NCBI GenBank assembly: GCA_002331625.1
Contig: DCZN01000083.1
Location: 3,170 to 34,874 of the forward strand
Reading direction: 5' to 3'
Length of the DNA stretch: 31,705 nt
From: Nitrospira sp. UBA2083
GTDB taxonomy: Bacteria; Nitrospirota; Nitrospiria; Nitrospirales; Nitrospiraceae
The notes beneath the pieces are model-generated. The model had not been told where the DNA came from, searched no databases, and saw nothing but the letters and a program-made list of their open reading frames with translations. How positions within the stretch are numbered: position 1 is the stretch's first letter; every line of letters starts with the position of its first letter. Position numbers and translations under genes: made by a program. Positions 15,380-23,933 of this stretch are shown here, in pieces.

Positions 15380-16384
15380 TTACGCTCGCCCCTGAATATG
15401 CCTCTCAGCCTGCTCAACATCCAGACGACTCCCAATGATCAACGGCACACGCTGGTGCAATTTCTTGGGCTCCACTTCCAGAATTCTCGATGTACCCGTT
15501 GAGGCTTTTCCGCCGGCCTGCTCGACGACAAAGGCAAGTGGATTCGCCTCGTAGAGCAGCCGGAGCTTCCCTTCTGGCTTGTCGGCTTCGCCCGGATAGA
15601 GATAGATCCCGCCTCCGAGCAATAGCCGGTGCACATCGGCCACCAAACAGCCTGAATAGCGGCTACTGTATGGACGACCGGAGGCCTTGTCGTTGACCTT
15701 GAGCCAATCAAAATATTTCCGCGTTCCCTCCGACCACTTGTTATAGTTCCCTTCGTTGGCCGCATAGACCTTGCCCTTTTCCGGAATCCTGATCTGCGCG
15801 TGGGACAGAAGATATTCTCCGATGCCGGGTTCGAGCGTAAAACCATTCACCCCCTGCCCGACAGTGTACACCAGCATAGTGCTCGATCCGTACAGCAGGT
15901 AACCGGCCGCAACTTGTTCGGTCCCTCGGCATACCAATTCCGCCTCGATGGGCAAGCGATCCGTCCGGCTGTACCTGAGCACAGAAAAAATGGCACCGAG
16001 GGGCATATTGTTGTCCGTATTGGAGGAGCCATCAAGAGGATCGAACAGCAGCATGTACTTCCCCTGCGGCCAATTGCCTGGCATTGAGATCGGTTTTTCC
16101 ATTTCTTCCGAAGCCAAGGCACAGACATAACCGCTGTGCTGAAAGACTTTGACAAAGTCATCGTTGGCGATGGCATCCAGCTTCTTGACCGTTTCTCCCT
16201 GCACGTTCGTGTCGCCGGTCGTTCCAAGAATGTTGATCAGCCCGGCACGCCGCAAATCTTCAGAAATGAGTTTGCCGACAAGACCGATCTGGGTCAATAG
16301 ACTGGAAAATTCCTCCGTTGCATCCTGATGCGAGGCCTGATTCTGAATGATAAAACGGCTTAAAGTAAGGGGAAATTCTCTCAT
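15380..16384 (-). CDS. fbp: Fructose-1,6-bisphosphatase, class I
   Basis: A 334-residue enzyme hydrolysing fructose 1,6-bisphosphate to fructose 6-phosphate, the committed step of gluconeogenesis. Seen: N-terminal LTLSRFI, GDTNVQGE (57-64), metal-site SEEME near 92-96, DPLDGSSNTD (115-124), VYAANEGNYNKW, YSSRYSGCLVADVHR and the C-terminal GKASTG. ATG 16384 is chosen because the protein then begins MREFPLTL as in relatives; an upstream in-frame start at 16426 exists and no strong ribosome binding site favours either. It lies 49 bases after the DUF3108 gene and directly before the aldolase gene. Confidence 0.94.
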   Translation of the reverse strand: MREFPLTLSRFIIQNQASHQDATEEFSSLLTQIGLVGKLISEDLRRAGLINILGTTGDTNVQGETVKKLDAIANDDFVKVFQHSGYVCALASEEMEKPISMPGNWPQGKYMLLFDPLDGSSNTDNNMPLGAIFSVLRYSRTDRLPIEAELVCRGTEQVAAGYLLYGSSTMLVYTVGQGVNGFTLEPGIGEYLLSHAQIRIPEKGKVYAANEGNYNKWSEGTRKYFDWLKVNDKASGRPYSSRYSGCLVADVHRLLLGGGIYLYPGEADKPEGKLRLLYEANPLAFVVEQAGGKASTGTSRILEVEPKKLHQRVPLIIGSRLDVEQAERHIQGRA

Positions 16385-16433
16385 GATAGGAGTCAGTATA
16401 ACGGGTTTGCCCGGTGCGAACAACAACCTATGC

Positions 16434-17270
16434 TCAATACTCTTGCCTTGTAGAAGCGGTTTCCGGAAAGCCGTCTACCAAATCAGCGACAATGGACCCA
16501 AGTACGACCTTCGCCTTCATTCGAAGCGGGGTCTTACGCTCATCATTGGTGACCCACACACGGATATCCCCCTTATTCATGAACAGGCCGTGGAACGGCA
16601 TGATCACCAGCACCCGCACCGTCTCTGCCTTTCCCCACGCCCCTTCTATGGTTTCAATCCCTTCAACCCGCACTTCGACCGGACGATTCTTCTTATCATG
16701 ATACACATTCATCTTGAGTGAGGCACCAGGCGTTGGCGCCAAAACAGTGCGGGTATAATAGAGACACGAGATGATGTCTTGTGTCCCGGCTGGAATGGGC
16801 AGTGATTCCGTCGTTCCCCCTCGGACCGCCGTCACACTCCCTTCTTTTTGATGAAACACATATTCGATATCTTCTTTCTTTTTTCCTTCACGCCGACGGA
16901 AGGTCATATGTTCTGGAACCAGCGTGTCAAGATCGAGTTCGGACTCGACACGACTATCGACGGGAAAGAACTTGGTAATGATCGGTGTCGATTGGGCCGT
17001 CCCGACTAACTTGGCGACCGTGTCACCCCTCGTTCCCTCCGTCGGAACCACTTCCATCACGGCGATCACGGCGGTCAGGTTGAGCCAGGAGACTTCGTAC
17101 GTCAGTCGCTCTCCAATTTTGAACGGCCGTGACGTGTCGACAGCCCCCTCAGCACCGATCGCCCTAACCGGGACGACCAGCGTAAACAACACCACTCCAA
17201 TGATGGCTGGACGACCAATATAGGCAAGAAGACGAGCACCCGCAACCCGGGAGGAGACCGGTTCTAGCAC
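16434..17270 (-). CDS. DUF3108 protein, exported
   Basis: A 278-residue protein of unknown function. An N-terminal hydrophobic segment at about 18-38 looks like a signal peptide or anchor. The rest is predicted beta-rich, beginning with the family block PFKIGERLTYEVSW, then MTFRRREGKKKEDIEY, a DIIS-LYYTR segment and a C-terminal TPLRMKAK. DUF3108 proteins are found in envelopes of Gram-negative bacteria and may bind lipid or glycan, but no activity is established. GTG 17270 overlaps the phosphomannomutase stop by 7 bases, so the two are translationally coupled. That placement suggests a role linked to surface glycan, which is inference. Confidence 0.8.
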   Translation of the reverse strand: MLEPVSSRVAGARLLAYIGRPAIIGVVLFTLVVPVRAIGAEGAVDTSRPFKIGERLTYEVSWLNLTAVIAVMEVVPTEGTRGDTVAKLVGTAQSTPIITKFFPVDSRVESELDLDTLVPEHMTFRRREGKKKEDIEYVFHQKEGSVTAVRGGTTESLPIPAGTQDIISCLYYTRTVLAPTPGASLKMNVYHDKKNRPVEVRVEGIETIEGAWGKAETVRVLVIMPFHGLFMNKGDIRVWVTNDERKTPLRMKAKVVLGSIVADLVDGFPETASTRQEY

Positions 17271-18664
17271 GCGAGCGCTCGTTTTGCCTCCGCGAGTTCA
17301 TCCTCGATGAGCCTTCGGATCACGTTGAGTTGGGAAGCGGAGGTCGCTTCAAACCTCAACACTAAGGCCGGTTGAGTATTGGAGGCCCTGATCAACCCCC
17401 ACCCATTGTCGAATATTGCGCGGACTCCGTCGATCGTGATCAGATTTTTCAGTGCCAATTTCTGCGGTCCAAGCCTCTCTTTGGTCCTCAAGTATTCAGT
17501 GAATCGCTTGCGAATCCGCTCGACCACATCAAACTTGACAGTGTCCGGAAGATCCACTCGTATCTCAGGGGTGACGACCGATTGGGGAAGGTCAGACACG
17601 AGCGCTGACAGGGGCTGTTGAGCTTTTGCCAAGATCTCAACCAATCGGCACGACGCATACACGGCATCATCGTACCCGAAATACCGATCCGCGAAAAACA
17701 TGTGCCCGGACATTTCACCGGCCAACACCGCTGTCTCTTCTTTCATTTTGGCCTTAATCAACGAATGTCCGGTCTTCCACATCACGGCACGCCCCCCGCG
17801 CTTGGCGATGTCATCGTAAAGGCTCTGCGAAGCTTTGACTTCCGAAATGATGGTGCTCCCAGGTTTCACTGCCAAAATGTCACGTGAGTAGAGAACCAGC
17901 AGGCGGTCTCCCCACAACACATGACCTTGCTCATCCACCGCCCCGATTCGATCCGCATCCCCGTCATACCCGATTCCCACATCAGCCCGATGGTCTTTCA
18001 CCGCCTGCATCAGGTCGGAAAGATTCTCGAGAACTGTGGGATCTGGATGGTGATTGGGAAAGCGTCCGTCCAAATCACAATAGAGCCCTGTGACCTTACA
18101 TCCCAGCAACTCAAGCGCGTGTTTGGCGACAAGCGACGCCGCGCCGTTCCCGCTATCGATGACGACATGCAGGCGGTTCGCTTGGACGTGAGAAAAATTC
18201 TTCTTTATGTACGCGAGGTAGTCGGGAATAATCGGATGCTCGGAGAGACGCCCGTTACCGGATACGAAATCCCCTTTTTCCATCACCCTGCGCAGTTCCT
18301 GGATTTCATCTCCATGGATCGCTGACTTGCCGACGCAGATCTTAAAGCCATTATACTCTGCCGCATTGTGGCTCCCGGTAATCATGATCCCGCCGTCGAC
18401 CGGCAGCGTGAACAATGAGAAATACACGAGCGGCGATGTGCAAATACCGATGTCGACCACATCGAGTCCACCAGCGAGCAGTCCCTTGAGCAGCGCCTTG
18501 TGCAAAGCCGGAGAACTGAGCCGCCCATCACGGCCCACGCTGATCGTTGTGACTCCGCGCGTACTGACATACGTCGAATAGGCCCGGCCCACTCGTTCAG
18601 CCAAGTCTTCCGTCAATTCAGTACCGACAATTCCTCTCAGGTCGTATTCTCGGAATAGTCCCAT
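17264..18664 (-). CDS. Phosphomannomutase/phosphoglucomutase (AlgC/ManB type)
   Basis: A 466-residue alpha-D-phosphohexomutase interconverting hexose 6- and 1-phosphates, here probably mannose 6-P to mannose 1-P for the adjacent ManC. Seen: N-terminal FREYDLRG, phosphoserine loop TGSHN with Ser98, metal loop DGDADR, the sugar-binding GEMSGH, and a C-terminal phosphate-binding RASNTQP. After TGSHN the usual Pro is Ala (SHNAA). The start is ATG 18664 with GGAGAG upstream; an in-frame start at 18694 would add ten residues, part of them encoded by repeat sequence. It lies downstream of manC with 74 bases of mostly GCTGACA repeat between, and overlaps the DUF3108 gene. Confidence 0.93.
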   Translation of the reverse strand: MGLFREYDLRGIVGTELTEDLAERVGRAYSTYVSTRGVTTISVGRDGRLSSPALHKALLKGLLAGGLDVVDIGICTSPLVYFSLFTLPVDGGIMITGSHNAAEYNGFKICVGKSAIHGDEIQELRRVMEKGDFVSGNGRLSEHPIIPDYLAYIKKNFSHVQANRLHVVIDSGNGAASLVAKHALELLGCKVTGLYCDLDGRFPNHHPDPTVLENLSDLMQAVKDHRADVGIGYDGDADRIGAVDEQGHVLWGDRLLVLYSRDILAVKPGSTIISEVKASQSLYDDIAKRGGRAVMWKTGHSLIKAKMKEETAVLAGEMSGHMFFADRYFGYDDAVYASCRLVEILAKAQQPLSALVSDLPQSVVTPEIRVDLPDTVKFDVVERIRKRFTEYLRTKERLGPQKLALKNLITIDGVRAIFDNGWGLIRASNTQPALVLRFEATSASQLNVIRRLIEDELAEAKRALAC

Positions 18665-18678
18665 GCTCTCTCCAATAG

Positions 18679-18743
18679 GTTGACACGCTAACAAGCAAGA
18701 AAGCTGACATCGTGTCAGCCTGTCAGCGTGTGTATCTGTCAGC
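18679..18743. repeat. GCTGACA heptamer element, copy 4, with nested inverted repeats
   Basis: GCTGACA (18703-18709) and TGTCAGC (18713-18719) form a perfect 7-bp palindrome around TCG. More copies lie at 18721-18727 and 18737-18743, with one-mismatch forms at 18679-18685 and 18687-18693 that can pair with 18721-18734. The manC stop TGA (complement of 18739-18741) is inside the last copy. Confidence 0.78.
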
Positions 18744-20190
18744 TACTCGCAGTTCGGCCATAGTCATCCTTGAAGCGAACAATATCATCCTCGCCGAGGT
18801 AGGGTCCGTTCTGAACCTCAATAATGTGGACGGTCTCTTGCCCTGGATTTTCCAAGCGATGTCGGGTTTTCACTGGAATAGCCGTACTCTCCCCAACCTG
18901 TAAGTCGAACACCTCCTGCTCCCTCGTCACGCGCGGAGTGCCGGCAATCACGACCCAATGTTCACTGCGCTGATGATGCATCTGGAGCGAAAGGCGACCA
19001 CCTGGATTGACCGTCACACGTTTGACTTTGAATCCAGGACCTTCTTCCAGCACAGTATACGACCCCCATGGCCGTTGAACGGTCAGATGCTCCAGATGTT
19101 CAGGTGCCTGCTGCTGCTTGAGAATATCGACAATCTTCTTGACATCCTGGGCCCGGGATTTTGGACACACCAACGTTGCATCGGGGGTATCCACTACTAC
19201 CATGTCTTGGAGTCCGATTGTGGCAACGACACGCCGATCCGCGTAAACAATCGACTGTGTACTGTCAATGTCGATCACCCGTCCAGTGACCACGTTCCCA
19301 CCCCTGTTCTTTTCGGCCACTTCGTCCAGGCTACCCCAACTCCCCACATCAGACCATTTAAACCTAACCGGCACCACCGCCGCCTTCGAAGACCGCTCCA
19401 TCACACCATTGTCGATCGAGACCGGCGCGATCCGACGATAGACCTCGTCGATCTGCTGCTTGGAAGCGCCCTCGGTTCTGAGTTTCCTGATCCGATCCAT
19501 CGAAGCCTTAATCGCTGGCTGATGAAGGCCGATTTCCTCCATAATCGTCGCAGCACGCCAGATGAACATGCCGCTGTTCCAAAAGTAGTTCCCAGCCTTG
19601 AGATATTGAGCGGCCTTGCGAGCATTGGGTTTTTCAACGAACTTTTGAACGACATAGCCACGCAATTTACCCCGTTTACCAAGCAGGGATTTCCCGTTCG
19701 GTTTGATATAGCCATATCCTGTTTCCGGCCGAATCGGCTTGATCCCGAACGTCACCAAATACCCCTTCGACGCCAATTGTGAGGCTAGTTGAACCGCTGC
19801 TCCAAAATCTCGCTGTCCCGTCACCACATGATCGGCAGGCACGACCAGCATGAGCCCATTCGGATCGCGAGCCAATACTTCAATGGCGGCCAAGGCAATG
19901 GCCGGCGCGGTATTACGCCCTTCCGGTTCAAGGAGAAATCCGTTCGCCAGGTCTTCTTTCCAGTCAACCAATTGCGTGCGAATGAGGTCGGCTTGTGCTG
20001 CGTTAGTCGAAATCAGCACATTGGAAGCCGGAGCACAGCCGAGGACACGTTGCATTGTCTGCTGAATCAACGTATGCTCGCCGCCGATTCGTAGGAGTTG
20101 CTTCGGGAACAGGTGGCGACTCAACGGCCAAAATCTGGTGCCGCTCCCTCCCGCCATAATGACTGGAAATAGTGAACGGGTCGTTGTCAT
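18739..20190 (-). CDS. manC: Mannose-1-phosphate guanylyltransferase / mannose-6-phosphate isomerase
   Basis: A 483-residue bifunctional enzyme making GDP-mannose from mannose 1-phosphate and GTP, and interconverting fructose 6-P and mannose 6-P. The guanylyltransferase domain (about 1-350) opens with MAGGSGTRFWPLSR and has FPKQLL, GRNTAPA, VPADH and FVEKP. The C-terminal cupin isomerase domain (about 370-483) has RPWGSY, QMHHQRSEHW and ENPG. The start is ATG 20190, after AGGGA; an in-frame start at 20232 would overlap kdsC. Its stop is inside a repeat element. GDP-mannose could feed an O-antigen or GDP-deoxysugar pathway; no such later gene is in the window. Confidence 0.94.
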   Translation of the reverse strand: MTTTRSLFPVIMAGGSGTRFWPLSRHLFPKQLLRIGGEHTLIQQTMQRVLGCAPASNVLISTNAAQADLIRTQLVDWKEDLANGFLLEPEGRNTAPAIALAAIEVLARDPNGLMLVVPADHVVTGQRDFGAAVQLASQLASKGYLVTFGIKPIRPETGYGYIKPNGKSLLGKRGKLRGYVVQKFVEKPNARKAAQYLKAGNYFWNSGMFIWRAATIMEEIGLHQPAIKASMDRIRKLRTEGASKQQIDEVYRRIAPVSIDNGVMERSSKAAVVPVRFKWSDVGSWGSLDEVAEKNRGGNVVTGRVIDIDSTQSIVYADRRVVATIGLQDMVVVDTPDATLVCPKSRAQDVKKIVDILKQQQAPEHLEHLTVQRPWGSYTVLEEGPGFKVKRVTVNPGGRLSLQMHHQRSEHWVVIAGTPRVTREQEVFDLQVGESTAIPVKTRHRLENPGQETVHIIEVQNGPYLGEDDIVRFKDDYGRTASS

Positions 20191-20200
20191 AGGTCCCTCT

Positions 20201-20761
20201 CTACCGCCGCTGCTTCCTGGTTTTTGGCTCACTGCGAGAAAGCAGAATCAACTCTACAAGCTCCCGCACTGCGCCTTCTCCACCCTTCTTCTGACAGACA
20301 TAGTCGACAACGTTCAATACTTGAGGAAGACTATCGGCAGGAGCCGCTGAGAATCCCACCGCCCTCAAGGCTTTGATATCGTTGACGTCATCGCCGATAT
20401 ACGCCACGTGTTGAAGTGAGAGCCCGTGTCGAGTGGCCATGTCTCGTATCACCGATAACTTGTCCATCACACCTTGATGAAGCTCAGGAATGGCAAGCTT
20501 TTCCGCCCGCCTGGCCACCAATCGAGTCCGCTCTTGTGTCACGATCGCGGTGATGAACCCCGCTTTCTGGAGCAGTTTGATACCCATTCCATCCCGGGTG
20601 TTAAATTTTTTCCATTCATCACCCGACTCGGAGTAGTACATGCCGGCATCGGTGAGCACTCCATCCACATCAGTCGCAAACAAACGGATCCCATTCAGGA
20701 CCACACGAGATTGAACCTGACGTGTTGATCGTCGAGCTGTAATTTTACGAGTTAAGGCCAA
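20201..20761 (-). CDS. kdsC: HAD phosphatase of the KdsC type (3-deoxy-manno-octulosonate 8-phosphate phosphatase)
   Basis: A 186-residue C0-type HAD phosphatase that would release phosphate from KDO 8-phosphate on the way to the inner core of LPS. Seen: the nucleophile motif DVDGVLTD (Asp31, Asp33), FNTRDGMGIK, IVTQERT in place of the usual TGR/SGR loop, QGVMDK and the acidic metal motif GDDVND (123-128). YrbI-like phosphatases for sialic-type sugars share this fold, so the substrate is not certain. The first 22 residues are basic and may be non-native. The start is TTG 20761 with AGGT upstream; no ATG is close. GTG 20704 is an alternative. A promoter lies just upstream, making this the first gene of the kdsC-manC-mutase unit. 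Confidence 0.85.
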   Translation of the reverse strand: MALTRKITARRSTRQVQSRVVLNGIRLFATDVDGVLTDAGMYYSESGDEWKKFNTRDGMGIKLLQKAGFITAIVTQERTRLVARRAEKLAIPELHQGVMDKLSVIRDMATRHGLSLQHVAYIGDDVNDIKALRAVGFSAAPADSLPQVLNVVDYVCQKKGGEGAVRELVELILLSRSEPKTRKQRR

Positions 20762-20791
20762 TGTCTACCTGAACAGGTTTGTGCAAAACGT

Positions 20792-20820
20792 ATAATACCG
20801 AGGGGAAAGGACTTTGCAAA
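20792..20820 (-). promoter_or_regulatory. Sigma-70 promoter for the kdsC-manC-phosphomannomutase unit
   Basis: On the minus strand, TTTGCA (20820-20815) and TATTAT (20797-20792) are separated by exactly 17 bases, matching the consensus at 4/6 and 5/6. Transcription would begin near 20785, about 24 bases before the TTG start of kdsC. The 241-base gap to rmlA (20762-21002) contains no gene and otherwise only an 8-bp inverted pair, TGTGACCC/GGGTCACA (20882-20889, 21000-21007). Confidence 0.6.
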
Positions 20821-21002
20821 ACAAAATAGGCCACACCGGTCAACGGAAAGAAGCCCATCAAACTTGCCGTTCACCTCATGCTGTGACCCGCCCCCCAATT
20901 GCCGCCTCACTCTCCGTCCGGCCTTGCAGCTTCACACAATGGAGCCGGCTACTCTGAAGGTCACGCACCACACGGCGAATAGTCACCACACCGCTGCATG
21001 GG

Positions 21003-21887
21003 TCACAAAACCTTTTCCTTGAGTACTCGGAGCAGGTAGTGTCCATAACCGTTCTTGGCCAACGGGTGTGCGAGGGCTTCCAGTTGGTCGGCATCAATCC
21101 ACTGTTGCCTATAGGCGATTTCCTCCGGGCACGCCACTTTTAAGCCTTGACGGTTCTCCAGTGTAGCAATGAACTGACTGGCATCAAGCAGCGAGTCATG
21201 AGTTCCGGTGTCCAGCCAGGCGTAGCCTCGCCCCATGACCTCAACGTTTAGCTGGCCATGCTCTAAATACAAACGGTTGAGATCGGTAATTTCTAACTCG
21301 CCACGGAGCGAAGGGGTCAGGCTTTTAGCTAACTCAACCACCTGTCGATCGTAGAAATACAACCCGGTGACTGCGTAGCTGGATTTTGGTTGTGCAGGTT
21401 TTTCTTCTAACGATCGCACCTTGCCGATTGCATCAAAATCAACGACGCCATAGCGCTCGGGATCATGCACGTGGTAGGCAAATACCGTCGCACCATTCGT
21501 ACGAGCCATAGCATTGCCCAGCAAGCGATGAAAGTCATGACCGTAAAAGATGTTATCGCCCAACACTAAGGCACTAGGGTCATTTCCAATAAAGGATTCC
21601 CCAATGAGGAACGCTTGCGCTAAGCCATCGGGTGAAGGTTGTATTGCGTACTGGATATTGAGTCCCCATTGCGTACCGGTTCGGAACAAGAGCTCAAATC
21701 GCGGGATATCCTGTGGCGTAGAAATGATCAGGATGTCTCGGATTCCGGCCAGCATCAGTGTACTGAGCGGGTAGTAGATCATCGGCTTATCGAATACCGG
21801 GAGCAATTGTTTGCTGATCGCCAACGTGGCCGGATGCAATCGGCTACCAGTACCACCGGCAAGTATGATCCCTTTGCGTGTATCCAT
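21003..21887 (-). CDS. rmlA: Glucose-1-phosphate thymidylyltransferase
   Basis: A 294-residue enzyme making dTDP-glucose from dTTP and glucose 1-phosphate, the entry to dTDP-deoxysugars. Seen: [13 protein letters not shown] (9-21), [16 protein letters not shown] (25-40), the metal Asp111 in [22 protein letters not shown], and [11 protein letters not shown]. It is the normal length for the short RmlA class. Its ATG (21887) overlaps the rmlD stop as TAATG, so translation is coupled; an upstream in-frame start (21935) would lie within rmlD and is rejected. Order rmlB-rmlD-rmlA, with no rmlC. Confidence 0.95.
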   Translation of the reverse strand: MDTRKGIILAGGTGSRLHPATLAISKQLLPVFDKPMIYYPLSTLMLAGIRDILIISTPQDIPRFELLFRTGTQWGLNIQYAIQPSPDGLAQAFLIGESFIGNDPSALVLGDNIFYGHDFHRLLGNAMARTNGATVFAYHVHDPERYGVVDFDAIGKVRSLEEKPAQPKSSYAVTGLYFYDRQVVELAKSLTPSLRGELEITDLNRLYLEHGQLNVEVMGRGYAWLDTGTHDSLLDASQFIATLENRQGLKVACPEEIAYRQQWIDADQLEALAHPLAKNGYGHYLLRVLKEKVL

Positions 21888-22780
21888 TACACCACCAGAA
21901 TCTGTTGAAGAACGTGTCGGACAATGCTCTGCCAACCTGGCAATTCAAGATTGAAGTGGTTGCGCAGTTTCTTCGTATCCAGCCATGAATTGGCTGGGCG
22001 CTTGGCAGGCAACGGATATTCAGAGGAGGGAATGGCATGGATAGTATGCGGTGAAAGTTTGAGCGACTTGCCAAGGGCCCGTGCCTCCGCTACGACAAAC
22101 CGCGCATAGTCGCACCAGTTCGTCTCCCCACCAGCTACAAGATGATACAAACCGAAGGGAAAGTTCTCGTCCCCCTCACGCTGTCGCTGCCGAACAAGCT
22201 GTGCCGTCACATCAGCCAGTAAGTCAGCAGAGGTCGGTGCCCCATATTGATCCGCTACCACATTCAAACTTTCTCGATCAGCACCTAACCGCAGGATGGT
22301 TTTGGCAAAATTGCAGCCGTGGGCTCCAACCACCCAACTTGTACGAAAGATGAGATATCTCGCACCGCTTTCTTGCAGCGCCAGCTCGCCGTCCCTTTTC
22401 GTACGTCCATAGACACTGAGTGGGTTCGTGAGATCCTCTTCCGTATAGGCACCCTGCTTGGTGCCATCGAACACATAGTCCGTCGAATAATGCACCACCC
22501 AGGCTCCCAGCATCGCTGCTTCTTCTCCAAGGACCCTGGGCGCGACAGCATTGACGGCGTGAGCCAAAGCAGGCTCCGATTCTGCCTTGTCCACTGCTGT
22601 ATAGGCCGCGGAATTGACAATCACGTCGGGTTTACATGTTCGCACTAGTTTGCGAATAGCGGAACCATCTGCCAGGTCACAGTCAGGCTGATCGACTGCA
22701 TACACTTCTCCCACGGGAGCCAATGCACGCTGCAATTCAAAACCGACCTGACCTCGCCTTCCGGTCAGTAGTATCTTCAT
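21887..22780 (-). CDS. rmlD: dTDP-4-dehydrorhamnose reductase
   Basis: A 297-residue short-chain reductase that forms dTDP-L-rhamnose with NAD(P)H. Seen: N-terminal nucleotide-binding [13 protein letters not shown] (the family usually reads GxxGQLG), [25 protein letters not shown] (99-106) and the catalytic YGRTK (124-128), FRTSWV, and [12 protein letters not shown]. Start ATG 22780 overlaps the rmlB stop by four bases (ATGA). It needs dTDP-4-keto-L-rhamnose from RmlC, for which no gene is present in the window. Confidence 0.95.
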   Translation of the reverse strand: MKILLTGRRGQVGFELQRALAPVGEVYAVDQPDCDLADGSAIRKLVRTCKPDVIVNSAAYTAVDKAESEPALAHAVNAVAPRVLGEEAAMLGAWVVHYSTDYVFDGTKQGAYTEEDLTNPLSVYGRTKRDGELALQESGARYLIFRTSWVVGAHGCNFAKTILRLGADRESLNVVADQYGAPTSADLLADVTAQLVRQRQREGDENFPFGLYHLVAGGETNWCDYARFVVAEARALGKSLKLSPHTIHAIPSSEYPLPAKRPANSWLDTKKLRNHFNLELPGWQSIVRHVLQQILVV

Positions 22781-23871
22781 CCCGCTCGGATCCCATAGTG
22801 CCGATCGACCCAGTCACGATACGCTCCACTAGTCACATCGGTGACCCAACTCTGGTTCGCCAGATACCACTCGACCGTCTTACGGATACCCGTTTCGAAG
22901 GTCTCTCGAGGCACCCAACCCAGCTCGCGCTCAATTTTGCTCGCATCAATCGCATAACGCCGGTCATGCCCTGGCCGATCTCTCACAAAGGTAGTCAGTG
23001 CACGGTAGCTACTGACAGATGCCAGAGATGCCGACGGAGGAACAAGTTCATCCAGAATATCGCAGAGCGCATGGACTACGTCGAGGTTGGTTTTTTCGTT
23101 CTTGCCCCCCACGTTATATGTTTCACCCACACGTCCCGCTTCCAGTACCCGTCTGATGGCACTACAATGGTCTTTGACATACAGCCAGTCACGGATCTGT
23201 TGACCATCGCCATAGATAGGCAGCGGTTGGCCGGCCAACGCGTTGTGAATCATCAGCGGGATCAGCTTTTCAGGGAATTGATAGGCCCCGTAGTTATTTG
23301 AGCAATTCGTGGTCAGCACCGGCAGACCGTACGTATGGTGATAGGCGCGCACAAGATGATCGCTGGCCGCCTTGCTTGCAGAATATGGACTATTGGGTTC
23401 GTAGCGACTCGTTTCGGTGAAAGCTGGAGCGCTTGCCGCCAATGAGCCGTAGACCTCGTCGGTAGACACGTGGAGAAATCGGAAGCAATCTTTGGCCTCA
23501 CCGGTCAGCGCATTCCAATATCCACGGACAGATTCGAGTAATTGAAACGTGCCAGTGATGTTGGTCTGAACAAACTCGCCGGGACCATGTATGGAACGAT
23601 CAACATGACTTTCAGCCGCAAAATTGATGACGGCGCGAGGTCTGTGTTCAGCTAATAATTTCCCCACGAGCACGACATCGCCGATATCGCCACGTACAAA
23701 GATGTGTCGTGCATCACCACGCAGACTGACAAGGTTTCCCAGATTACCCGCATAGGTCAGCTTATCGAGATTGATGACCGAATCATCGTGACAGGCCACC
23801 CAATCAAGCACAAAGTTTGACCCGATGAATCCGGCCCCCCCCGTGACCAGGATGCTCATGTGCTTATTCAT
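22777..23871 (-). CDS. rmlB: dTDP-glucose 4,6-dehydratase
   Basis: A 364-residue extended short-chain dehydrogenase with tightly bound NAD, converting dTDP-glucose to dTDP-4-keto-6-deoxyglucose. Seen: [12 protein letters not shown] (9-20), [28 protein letters not shown] (136-142), [10 protein letters not shown] with the catalytic Tyr/Lys (163-172), TNCSNNYG, and [14 protein letters not shown] 23871 and ATG 23859 are both possible starts. It follows the WbpM-like gene after 62 bases and leads the rml set. dTDP-4-keto-6-deoxyglucose can also be routed to other deoxysugars. Confidence 0.95.
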   Translation of the reverse strand: MNKHMSILVTGGAGFIGSNFVLDWVACHDDSVINLDKLTYAGNLGNLVSLRGDARHIFVRGDIGDVVLVGKLLAEHRPRAVINFAAESHVDRSIHGPGEFVQTNITGTFQLLESVRGYWNALTGEAKDCFRFLHVSTDEVYGSLAASAPAFTETSRYEPNSPYSASKAASDHLVRAYHHTYGLPVLTTNCSNNYGAYQFPEKLIPLMIHNALAGQPLPIYGDGQQIRDWLYVKDHCSAIRRVLEAGRVGETYNVGGKNEKTNLDVVHALCDILDELVPPSASLASVSSYRALTTFVRDRPGHDRRYAIDASKIERELGWVPRETFETGIRKTVEWYLANQSWVTDVTSGAYRDWVDRHYGIRAG

Positions 23872-23933
23872 CTAAGCGTCTAACGCCTCGAAAGAATGCG
23901 TTCGCGGCATGTCTGTACTTCCTTCACACCTGA

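Noticed and set aside
17607..17613. GCTGACA in the phosphomannomutase coding region, and similar single copies in other coding regions.
   Set aside because: Single heptamers within conserved coding sequence are expected by chance and are not clustered like the spacer copies.
20882..21007. Inverted pair TGTGACCC/GGGTCACA around a 110-base interval downstream of rmlA.
   Set aside because: Arms of 8 bp at this distance are likely chance; no direct repeats or transposase remnants support a mobile element.
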